Source: Candidatus Methanomicula labiotermitis (lineage in GTDB: Archaea > Thermoplasmatota > Thermoplasmata > Methanomassiliicoccales > Methanomethylophilaceae). Taken from it: DNA of 46,581 nt. The stretch covers positions 1-46,581 of the forward strand of contig WQZU01000007.1 in the NCBI GenBank assembly GCA_009780575.1. Direction: 5' to 3'. Position numbers and translations under genes: made by a program. Positions 11,601 to 18,438 of the stretch are shown piece by piece; the first letter of the stretch is position 1, and each line of letters begins with the position of its first letter. The notes beneath the pieces were generated by a model. The model ran no database searches. It was not told where the DNA came from and saw only the letters and a program-made list of their open reading frames with translations.

Positions 11601-14039
11601 GTTGAATGGTATCGTCTCTATGTGCATATCCTTGTTCTCTATATGATCAAGGACAATGCGCGCGTTCTTTATGTCCATGTCGTCCTCCAGGACCTCACGG
11701 TACGTCTCCTCTATGACCGGCATCTCATCCATGTTGCCGAGCGTCTCCAGAAGATATGAGGAACGTATCTGCTGCCTGTTCACGGATACCGACCGTCCCA
11801 TGTAGTTCCTGAGTATCATGAAACTTCTCGATGCGGTGTGCCTGAACCTCATCTTGAATATCTCCGAATCCCTGACGGCTTTCCTGAGTATGCCTTCAAG
11901 ATCGCATGATGACAGCATTGATCCGACCTTGCTTATGTCTATGCGTCTCGACGTTCCGATCATGAAGCTGTCGTCAGACATTGTTATGGATACATTGCAT
12001 CCGAGAACGCCGGATATTCTGAACGCGTATCCTCTTGACAGGGCGTCGTTCACGCGTCTTCCGAACGGAAAATGGAACACCAGACGCTGATTCCCGGACG
12101 GGTCTATGTATTCCTCTATCGCCAGTTTTTTATTGTCCGGTATAAGGCCGGCGGCGGCCTTCTGTTCTTTGAAATATGACACCAATGACCGGGCGGACCC
12201 TTCGTCTATGTCGAATTCATCGCATATCTCGGTCAGATCGGTATCGTCGTCATCGATCCTTGAGGAAAGTTCGCCTCTGAACTTGGCGACCTCCATCGAA
12301 AGATCGAAACTTCTTGGTAACATCTCACCGGCCCACGACGGCACCGTCGGCTTCCGGCCGGATGCTTCTTTGACATATGCGCTCATTCCTTTTGTCCTTA
12401 CGAATTCGAAGGATCGGCCGCCTAACACGAAGATGTCCTTCGGTGACAGTCTTTCAACAAATTTTTCAGACAGTTCGCCGAGCGACGACCCGTGGTTCGA
12501 TATCACTCTGTAATTGGCCTCTTCCGGTATCGTTCCGAGATTCATGAAATAGATCATCCTTGACCCTTTCTTCCTTCCGAATCTTCCTTCCTCTTCGTCA
12601 TACCATATCTTTGAATATACGCCTTCGAACTCGTCCTTGCTTCCCAGGTATTTCAGGACGTTGATGAACTTCTCCCTCGGAAGGTCGCGGTAGCAGTACG
12701 ATCCTTTGATAAGATCGTATGCTTCATCGACGTCCCATCTGCTGTCCAGACTCATTCCCACCGTTGCCTGCGCAAGTACGTCCAAACAGTTCTCCGGTAT
12801 TCCGACCCTGTCTATATCGCCGCGGTGCGCCGCGCGGCACATGACCGCACATTCCACGAGATCGTCCTGATCGAACACCAGCAGCCTTCCTTTAGCGGTC
12901 TTGCCCATGCTGTGTCCGCTCCTCCCTATTCTCTGCAGCCCTTTGGCAACCGATTTGGGAGAGCCGATCTGGCACACGAGATCCACGGACCCTATGTCAA
13001 TACCGAGTTCAAGTGATGTTGATGACACAACGCATTTTATCTCGCCGCGTTTCAGACGTTCCTCCACGTCCAGCCTTGTCTCTTTGCTTAGAGAACTGTG
13101 ATGCACCTCGATGTTCTCCATTCCCCGTTCTTTGAGTTTGTACACAACGCTTTCCGCGCCCGACCGGGTGTTCGTGAACACCAGCGTTGTATCGTGCCGG
13201 TCTATCAGTTCCTTCAGCTGATCGTACATCTTTGCGTTAACGATCTCGGATGACATTGCGGTCATGTCGTCGGTCGGGCATATGACCTTCAGATCAAGCT
13301 GTTTCCTTGTTCCCGATTCCACCAAGGTAACGTTTCTCATCTTTCCGTTGTCAACGCCGACGAGAAAACCGGCTATCGCCTCTATGGGCGCAAGCGTTGC
13401 CGATAATCCTATGCGCGTTATCTCATTCTCGCAGTGTGCTCTCAGCCTTTCCATCGTGATAGACAGGAATGCGCCCCGTTTTGAATCGCATATATCGTGA
13501 ATCTCATCGAGTATCACCCATTCAACGTTCTTCAGGCGCTCTTTGAATTTAGGCGCTTCGAGCACGAGCGCCAATGATTCCGGTGTCGTTATAAGAATGT
13601 GAGGAGGCTTCCGGAGCATCTTCTGTCTTTCGTACTGCGATGTGTCGCCCGATCGGACGGCCACCCTGATGTCCGGCGCGGTCATTCCTTTTTCCGCGGC
13701 AACCTTCTTCATTTCATCCAGCGGCGTGTTTAGATTTCGGTTGACGTCGTTCGCAAGCGCCTTCAGCGGAGAGATGTATATGCAGTACGTGCGCTCCTCC
13801 AGTTTTCCTTCGGACGCATACTTTGTAAGTCTGTTTATTATCGAAAGAAAAGCGGTCAGCGTTTTCCCGGATCCGGTCGGAGACGACACCAGGACATTCT
13901 TCCTTTCATGGATGAGCGGTATCGCCTTCGCCTGCGGCTCCGTCAATGATTCGAACCGTTCATTGAACCACGCGGACACGAGCGGTTCCATGACGGACAT
14001 GACCTCATCCTTACCGTATATTTTATCCGCTGTTTCCAT
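8679..14039 (-). CDS. lhr: giant Lhr-type superfamily 2 helicase
   Basis: A 1,786-residue Ski2/Lhr-family ATP-dependent DNA translocase. Helicase motifs are complete: Q motif LTEPQAKAIP, Walker A SPTGSGKT (53-60), DEIH (178-181), GLSAT (211-215), TSLELGIDIG (341-350) and QRIGRSGH (369-376). The archaeal Lhr core ends near residue 850 (FNGTPSPFAHNAI). About 930 further residues follow. They contain several winged-helix-like repeats and a block at about 1337-1371 (SDPVLASKW...WIYPVILGDRITGALE) that resembles AlkZ-type DNA glycosylase/HTH_42 folds, reminiscent of the C-terminal region of bacterial Lhr. Usual archaeal Lhr is 850-950 residues. Homology of the tail is inference. It ends in TAG. Confidence 0.88.
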   Translation of the reverse strand: METADKIYGKDEVMSVMEPLVSAWFNERFESLTEPQAKAIPLIHERKNVLVSSPTGSGKTLTAFLSIINRLTKYASEGKLEERTYCIYISPLKALANDVNRNLNTPLDEMKKVAAEKGMTAPDIRVAVRSGDTSQYERQKMLRKPPHILITTPESLALVLEAPKFKERLKNVEWVILDEIHDICDSKRGAFLSITMERLRAHCENEITRIGLSATLAPIEAIAGFLVGVDNGKMRNVTLVESGTRKQLDLKVICPTDDMTAMSSEIVNAKMYDQLKELIDRHDTTLVFTNTRSGAESVVYKLKERGMENIEVHHSSLSKETRLDVEERLKRGEIKCVVSSTSLELGIDIGSVDLVCQIGSPKSVAKGLQRIGRSGHSMGKTAKGRLLVFDQDDLVECAVMCRAAHRGDIDRVGIPENCLDVLAQATVGMSLDSRWDVDEAYDLIKGSYCYRDLPREKFINVLKYLGSKDEFEGVYSKIWYDEEEGRFGRKKGSRMIYFMNLGTIPEEANYRVISNHGSSLGELSEKFVERLSPKDIFVLGGRSFEFVRTKGMSAYVKEASGRKPTVPSWAGEMLPRSFDLSMEVAKFRGELSSRIDDDDTDLTEICDEFDIDEGSARSLVSYFKEQKAAAGLIPDNKKLAIEEYIDPSGNQRLVFHFPFGRRVNDALSRGYAFRISGVLGCNVSITMSDDSFMIGTSRRIDISKVGSMLSSCDLEGILRKAVRDSEIFKMRFRHTASRSFMILRNYMGRSVSVNRQQIRSSYLLETLGNMDEMPVIEETYREVLEDDMDIKNARIVLDHIENKDMHIETIPFNGTPSPFAHNAILSGFSDIVLMEDRSALLRELHRKVLHRAMGDSVKEFEFEEDHVIPYFREKIGRISCKNDIIPMLMRTGPLQAFRERGRNIYAYADADKKTVDRWCRELLNEKAIGTVFLDDPHIMASDEIGYYASAVRKERELNDVDSKILETLSKEMTLAEIVAATGTDEDSAYRSVRKLESMYFVTRTDIVKNKWHFSRSEHKEQDRDASLDRVVMRHLDCFAPATVHEAAFALSIPESDVKMTLESLVGDEKVSRGRFLVSENDQYMKRTDRMRLKAGHSNIYSHAMVERYRRSKGSRFRSTEDYFKFYGSAGSVLDVFNRVENFDMREWASMRESGRILLGRFVRGRVRYVLSEDGERYASMRSEPLMPTDEKVMAFISGLGRATTRQLVYEMAADKEEIKESVNRLDRALKIVRAYDEREDWGSENVYEIYKPGKPSGDTVLELTEQAVRAYGPVPAMGVRFVVGISQEEVPALMKEIGASTIYVGEGQVPMYIMPEEVHMIETQPEIEDEMQVLSLSDPVLASKWAEISSRYGDRWIYPVILGDRITGALEIWEMSGCVEIRSVDIEHPEMLADLLDAVDGLMRFFEMKGQNIIRIREVLGADSAELSENISNILISKGYCFINGFYAKGRFVTCTFTDDEILSYAIRKQRALPSIRYRTAAEAISDRGYIRTDAEMLTRVTERTPLKKLAERSSMMQMSLVPGFQGYTTDEYASLCRAAKNADVDDEMRSLMKLIKDRQPVSRKDILEHSPFSYDATLDALSRLTHASMICMDGSRKYSQVNENSVSQREALKEIIKMHFKCFGIFSAEQLYRFMMSFRMGELRSALAALEDEGFLVKGFLREGDSTVMWMLKEDIGKNIEVVNEIFILNTQDNLHVYMRDLVKQECGSSENAVFKGTNIIGSFKGKLTVTGAKIEDLKGTDEALRFVKNTAMSLGVSADRRNKEEDKDWDVCEFYHKTHPGSMK

Positions 14040-14210
14040 ATGTACACCGTGAATCCGTACACCTTACGGCGTGTCATTTAATGTACTTTACGGATGTTTA
14101 CCTCCATATCTTACGAATCTTCGCCGGACGGTTCGGCAACAATAAAGAACCGTTTCATCCTTTACTTAGCTTCAATCGAAATTTCCGGACTTAAGCGATA
14201 ACGCATGGAT

Positions 14211-14804
14211 TCAGCTTTGATGTCCGGCCGATCTTTGTTTTTCTTTCTTCGCGTCTGATGCGTTACTCATGATCTCCTCGATGCTTTGCTCCGGGAGACC
14301 GCCTCTTTCTTTTATTGATCCCAATATCTGCGAAAGCTGCTTCTCGGTAAAAAGATCGGAATACATTCGTCTGTCTTCGCCGTCGCTGCATTTGAAATGA
14401 AGATATGATCTTGGGGCGCCTTCGGCGCCTCCGGAAACGAGTCTGCATATCATCAATCGATCGCATTCAACGTCCAGCGGTTCTCTCTGACATGAGTGTT
14501 TAGGCGTTGTAATTCTGCTGCCGATGAAACTTACCCAGAAGAGCACCGTTCTTATGCATAGGTAACCTCCCACCACAGCAAACGACATCAATGGTACGAA
14601 GAGAGCAACATCGCCGTCCGTCAGCATCATGAACGCTATGATGATCAAAACCGCAGGAAAGATCAGAGAGATGATCCACAGTGCGATACAAAGCGGACTT
14701 TTCGGAAAAATTGTTACTTTCTTGTCCAAGGTCCTGGTCTCCGGACAACATATTGATTCGGACTCCTTTATACTTTGTTCAATACTCAGAAAAGAAAAAC
14801 GCAC
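14211..14804 (-). CDS. two-helix membrane protein, unknown function
   Basis: A 197-residue protein I do not recognise. It has a polar N-terminus of about 36 residues, two strongly hydrophobic segments (about 37-61 and 66-92), then a soluble C-terminal domain with a YLHFKCSDGEDRRMYSDLFTE-like stretch that could be a small PH-like fold, and a charged tail. It is transcribed away from the following surface-protein gene. The intergenic gap to the helicase start (171 bases) holds a direct repeat of GTACACC (14041-14064) and nothing else I can name. Confidence 0.6.
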   Translation of the reverse strand: MRFSFLSIEQSIKESESICCPETRTLDKKVTIFPKSPLCIALWIISLIFPAVLIIIAFMMLTDGDVALFVPLMSFAVVGGYLCIRTVLFWVSFIGSRITTPKHSCQREPLDVECDRLMICRLVSGGAEGAPRSYLHFKCSDGEDRRMYSDLFTEKQLSQILGSIKERGGLPEQSIEEIMSNASDAKKEKQRSAGHQS

Positions 14805-14852
14805 TATCCGGCAGAGGAAAAGTAGTTAAGCCCTTGTCATGATTGTCTTTCG

Positions 14853-15686
14853 ATGAAGAACCGGTTTCTGCTCGTTGTTGCATTGCTTTCCCTCGTGCTG
14901 GTATCAGCTGTTCCGCTGATGAGCCAGCAGGCTTCTGCCGAGCCTTCCGACGGAAAGGCCGATGTTTACGGCGAGGTTCTCCATGACAGACTCGGACTGG
15001 GAGGAGTGGAGATAGTGTTCGAACTTAAGACCTCCTACAATGATAACGGAGCCGGTTACGTCGCCGTCAGCGGATCTGACGGAAAATTCGAAATTCGTCT
15101 TGCTCCGGGAGCATATACGCTGACGTTCAATAAGGACGGTTATGAGCTGTGGATCGAAAACGGAAATATTGTCGATCCCGATCCCCTCTTCAGAAACCAG
15201 ACCTCGCTCGTTGTTCCCGCGGGAGGCGTTTCGGATCTTCAATACATAATGGCGACCGCGTTCGGGACGATAAGCGGCGTTGTTACGCATAACAACACTC
15301 CCGTCAGAGGGGCTTCCGTTGACGCTGTCGATTCTGCGGGCAATGTTCTGCTCACGGAAAGAACCGACGATGACGGAAAGTACACAATGATACTTCCGAC
15401 CGGAACATACACTATCGTTGCCGGCAGTTCTTTCCATGATTCCAGAACGGTTACCGTGAGCTTGGAATATCATGGGGAAATTTTAGAGAACATAGACTTT
15501 GAGCTGACCGCCAGGAGCGGTACCACGTACCTGTTCGATTTCGACCTTCCGCATTCGCTCATGATCATCGGCGGGATAATCGGATTGCTCATGTTCATTG
15601 TGGTGGTCCTCTACCGGATACATCTGGGCAGACATCCTGAGGATTCTAAGATATGCTCCTATTCCGAAAAGAAGGATCAGGAGTGA
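14853..15686 (+). CDS. secreted, C-terminally anchored protein with two carboxypeptidase-regulatory-like domains
   Basis: A 277-residue cell-surface protein. A Sec signal peptide ends about residue 29 (QQASAEPSD). Two beta-sandwich repeats of the CarboxypepD_reg type follow, each with a SDGKFEIRLAPGAYTLTF or DDGKYTMILPTGTYTIVA core. A transmembrane segment (about 234-256) and a short charged cytosolic tail finish it. This places the repeats outside the cell. The fold is common in adhesins and envelope proteins; a ligand cannot be inferred. Its last ten bases overlap the convergent fumarase beta gene. Confidence 0.72.
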   Translation: MKNRFLLVVALLSLVLVSAVPLMSQQASAEPSDGKADVYGEVLHDRLGLGGVEIVFELKTSYNDNGAGYVAVSGSDGKFEIRLAPGAYTLTFNKDGYELWIENGNIVDPDPLFRNQTSLVVPAGGVSDLQYIMATAFGTISGVVTHNNTPVRGASVDAVDSAGNVLLTERTDDDGKYTMILPTGTYTIVAGSSFHDSRTVTVSLEYHGEILENIDFELTARSGTTYLFDFDLPHSLMIIGGIIGLLMFIVVVLYRIHLGRHPEDSKICSYSEKKDQE

Positions 15687-16222
15687 AACGAATCCGTCTT
15701 TGAAGCTATCTCTTTGTAAATGCTTTTTCCGTCGGCGTCCATCGCCACTACCAGCGGCCCCAAGTTCTCGGCTTTGAATTTCCACATGGCCTCTGCCATT
15801 CCCAGGTCTTCCCAGTGAACACCGATCGCCGTCAGTCCTTCCGCGAGTGACACAGCGGCACCGCCGATCGCCGCCAGATATACGCACCCGACCTCTTTCA
15901 TTGCTTTCAGTACGTCATCCGACATTCCGCCTTTGCCTATCATCGCCCGTATCCTGTATTTGCGTATGATCTCCGGTGCAGCGGAATCCATGCGGGCGCT
16001 CGTGGTCGGCCCGGCGGCGATCACTTCCCATTTGCCGTCTTTGAGAAGCATTATCGGGCCGCAGTGGAAGAGCGTTGCACCGTTCAATCCTTCTGCCGGG
16101 CGTGACAGGGCGCGCATGTGCATCTCATCGCGCCCGGTCATTACGATCCCGTTCAGAAAGACGACCTGGCCTGTCTTCAGCCCTCTTGCGGTCTTTTCAT
16201 CGAGCGGGGATGTTATCTTCAT
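15677..16222 (-). CDS. fumarate hydratase class I, beta subunit
   Basis: The C-terminal half of the two-subunit Fe-S hydratase that interconverts fumarate and malate (or, in paralogues, tartrate and oxaloacetate). 181 residues with the family blocks LKTGQVVFLNGIVMTGRD, HCGPIM, GPTTSARMD and MIGKGGM, and a C-terminal FKAENLGPLVVAMDADGKS. It lies four bases after the alpha subunit stop on the same strand, so the two are an operon. In methanogens this enzyme works in the incomplete reductive TCA branch. Tartrate dehydratase is the main alternative. Confidence 0.92.
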   Translation of the reverse strand: MKITSPLDEKTARGLKTGQVVFLNGIVMTGRDEMHMRALSRPAEGLNGATLFHCGPIMLLKDGKWEVIAAGPTTSARMDSAAPEIIRKYRIRAMIGKGGMSDDVLKAMKEVGCVYLAAIGGAAVSLAEGLTAIGVHWEDLGMAEAMWKFKAENLGPLVVAMDADGKSIYKEIASKTDSFHS

Positions 16223-16226
16223 GGTA

Positions 16227-17087
16227 TCACTGACCGTACTCCGTTGTGCCGTCCTTCATTATCCGGACGGTTGCTCTCCTTGCCGCCCAGCAATTCATGT
16301 TCACCGATACCGGGAGACTTGCGGTGTGGCAATACGCCGTTTTTATGTGTACCCTGAGAACGGTTGAATCGCCGCCGAGTCCCATTGGTCCCAGTCCGCT
16401 TGAATTCAGCGTTGTGAAGAGTTCCTCTTCCAGTTCTCTTTCGTCTTTGTTCCCGTTCACGTGATCTGTCGGTCTGAGAAGCGCTTCCTTTGCCATGTTC
16501 ATGCACGTATCGGCCGTTCCGCCTATTCCCACGCCCACGACGGTGGGCGGGCACGGTCTTCCGCCCGCTTCCAGAACGGCGGACACTATGAATCTCTTTA
16601 CTCCTTCAACACCGTCCGCAGGGTTGAGCATCGCAAGTCTCGCCATATTCTCGGAACCTGCTCCTTTCGGAATTACCGTTATATCTGTGTATTCAGCATC
16701 CGTCGGCCTGTAATGTATTATCGGCATCCCCTCCCCTGTGTTGTCACCGCTGTTCCGCCTTGTTAACGGGTGAACCGTGTTTGGCCTCAAAGGTATCGTT
16801 TCCGTTGCTTTCCGCAGACCGTTTTTTATGTGTTCCTCTATTGACGGAATGATCTTTCCGGTGACGTAGAACGCCGGCACCCCCGTATCCTGGCACATCG
16901 GTCTGCCTTTGAGCTCCGCTTTCTTTGCGTTGTCCATTATGCCTCCGAGCTGCAGATACGCAGCCTCGCCGGTCTCCCACGCCGCGGCCGCCTCCAGCGC
17001 CCAGCCGACGTCCTTCGGTAATCTTGTATTCGCCAAGCGCAGCAGATTGACAACGGCGTCCTCTATCCTTTCGGGAACCCTGATCAT
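16227..17087 (-). CDS. fumarate hydratase class I, alpha subunit
   Basis: The catalytic Fe-S subunit, 286 residues. Three conserved cysteines that ligate the [4Fe-4S] cluster are visible in PMCQDTGVPAF, GGRPCPPTVVGVGIGG and NMNCWAARRATVRI. HYRPTDAEYTDITVIPKGAGSEN is also typical of the family. It is first in the operon with the beta subunit. Split alpha/beta fumarases are normal in archaea. The upstream gap to nmd3 is only 39 bases, so it may share that transcript. Confidence 0.92.
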   Translation of the reverse strand: MIRVPERIEDAVVNLLRLANTRLPKDVGWALEAAAAWETGEAAYLQLGGIMDNAKKAELKGRPMCQDTGVPAFYVTGKIIPSIEEHIKNGLRKATETIPLRPNTVHPLTRRNSGDNTGEGMPIIHYRPTDAEYTDITVIPKGAGSENMARLAMLNPADGVEGVKRFIVSAVLEAGGRPCPPTVVGVGIGGTADTCMNMAKEALLRPTDHVNGNKDERELEEELFTTLNSSGLGPMGLGGDSTVLRVHIKTAYCHTASLPVSVNMNCWAARRATVRIMKDGTTEYGQ

Positions 17088-17126
17088 CGCAGCTACATTG
17101 CAATATGAAAGAAAAACAATGCGGTC

Positions 17127-18149
17127 TCAAGGCACGAAGAACAATGTTCCGTCTATGTCCGCAACGTTCACCGTGTCACCGATCTCCGCGCCGTCCGGTA
17201 TTCGTACATCAACGGTCGTATAATTCAGCGGATGCAGTATCTGTATCTCGCCTGCGGACCTGCTTACCACGGTCGCTTCCATGAGGCTGTCATAAGATGT
17301 ATGCACCTTCATTTCCGTCATCCGCGACCTTCTGACCGTTGAGGCATTGAAATCACCGAGTCTCGTCAGCTTGCCGCCGCCTTTGGTTATTCCGGAGAGT
17401 TTGTGCACCTTGTCCTCGAATATCACAACGTCATTCAGATGATATTCGGGCATTCTGACAAGATATGTCATTCTGTACATGTCACTGCCGCCGGCCGTTT
17501 TTCCGACGAGCTTCGATGATTCTTTCGTCTCCGCTCCGTATGTATCGGAAAGTTCCTTTGCCAGCGATCTCGCCAATGATATTGATGACAGTAACATATC
17601 CACTCCGCCTTGGACCTCTTCCACTTTTGTAAGGAATATCTGCCTGTTTATGGATGATATGTTCTCTATCCTTTCCCTGACGTAACGGACCGTCTCATCT
17701 CTCAGTTCGGCGCTCAGTTCCTTGGATCCGCTGCGTATCTGCAATGTTGCCTCATAATAGTTGCCAAGCTGCCTGGAGCATTTTCGGCACACGTTGTTCT
17801 TTATTCGTACGATAGTCTCCGCGGCTGCGGTCACGGCGCGGTCGCTCAGCTCTCCGCTTACGTCCGCCATAACATGGAAATTACGTTCGTCCAGTTCTTC
17901 CGCTTCCGCGCCGACGGTGATGATCCGCATACCGTCGATCGCTGACATTTGAGATATTGCGGCATCCTCCGCCGCGGCCGCCGCCGTTTCTTTGACCCAT
18001 CGCCCGTTTATGCGGAATTCCTCACAGTTCGCGCATCTTTCCAGATCTATGTGCACAGGCAGCGTTATCAGTTGTTTTCCGTCAAGGAAACAGTCTATGC
18101 AGAGACCTCTGAATGTTTCCTCCTCTTTCCCGCATTTTACGCAGAACAT
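17127..18149 (-). CDS. Nmd3-like ribosome biogenesis protein (COG1499)
   Basis: The archaeal homologue of eukaryotic Nmd3, the 60S export adaptor. Its archaeal role is presumed to be in large-subunit maturation or quality control. From the ATG at 18149 it has 340 residues. The N-terminus holds paired zinc-binding motifs (CVKCG, CIDC, CANC, CRKC), followed by the NMD3 core and an OB/SH3-like C-terminal region (VDVRIPDGAEIGDTVNVADIDG). An upstream extension of the frame to 18236 is unlikely because the start at 18149 overlaps the stop of the preceding gene as TGATG, a typical coupled start. It follows mcm-DUF424 in a tight operon. Confidence 0.87.
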   Translation of the reverse strand: MFCVKCGKEEETFRGLCIDCFLDGKQLITLPVHIDLERCANCEEFRINGRWVKETAAAAAEDAAISQMSAIDGMRIITVGAEAEELDERNFHVMADVSGELSDRAVTAAAETIVRIKNNVCRKCSRQLGNYYEATLQIRSGSKELSAELRDETVRYVRERIENISSINRQIFLTKVEEVQGGVDMLLSSISLARSLAKELSDTYGAETKESSKLVGKTAGGSDMYRMTYLVRMPEYHLNDVVIFEDKVHKLSGITKGGGKLTRLGDFNASTVRRSRMTEMKVHTSYDSLMEATVVSRSAGEIQILHPLNYTTVDVRIPDGAEIGDTVNVADIDGTLFFVP

Positions 18150-18436
18150 CACATTACCGCCGCTTGCGCGTGTTTGACGCCGTCTATTGTCACCACGGCG
18201 GATATGTATCCGGCCTTCTGCGCCGCGGCAACGCATCGTTCGCCCACCAGATTCATTATCGTCACGCTCTTCATGCGTTCACACAGTACGTCTTCGGATA
18301 TCAGTTCGCCGCGGTAGAATGTTTCCGAAACTTTCAGACACATTTCCTTTTCCCTGAACGTCTTCCCTAAAAGTTCTTCGTCGCATGCCGCAAGTATCCT
18401 TTCGGTTCCCCTGACATGTATCTTTATGAATATCAT
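18149..18436 (-). CDS. DUF424 family protein
   Basis: A small (95-residue) archaeal protein of the uncharacterised DUF424/COG2412 family, identified by the opening MIFIKIHVRG, the EELLGKTF segment and the FYRGELI motif. The ATG at 18436 lies two bases after the mcm stop, and its TGA overlaps the nmd3 ATG, so it is translated between them. The same frame stays open upstream to 18679, but that part is a shadow of the mcm gene. Function is unknown; the position between replication and ribosome-biogenesis genes is the only clue. Confidence 0.82.
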   Translation of the reverse strand: MIFIKIHVRGTERILAACDEELLGKTFREKEMCLKVSETFYRGELISEDVLCERMKSVTIMNLVGERCVAAAQKAGYISAVVTIDGVKHAQAAVM

Positions 18437-18438
18437 GG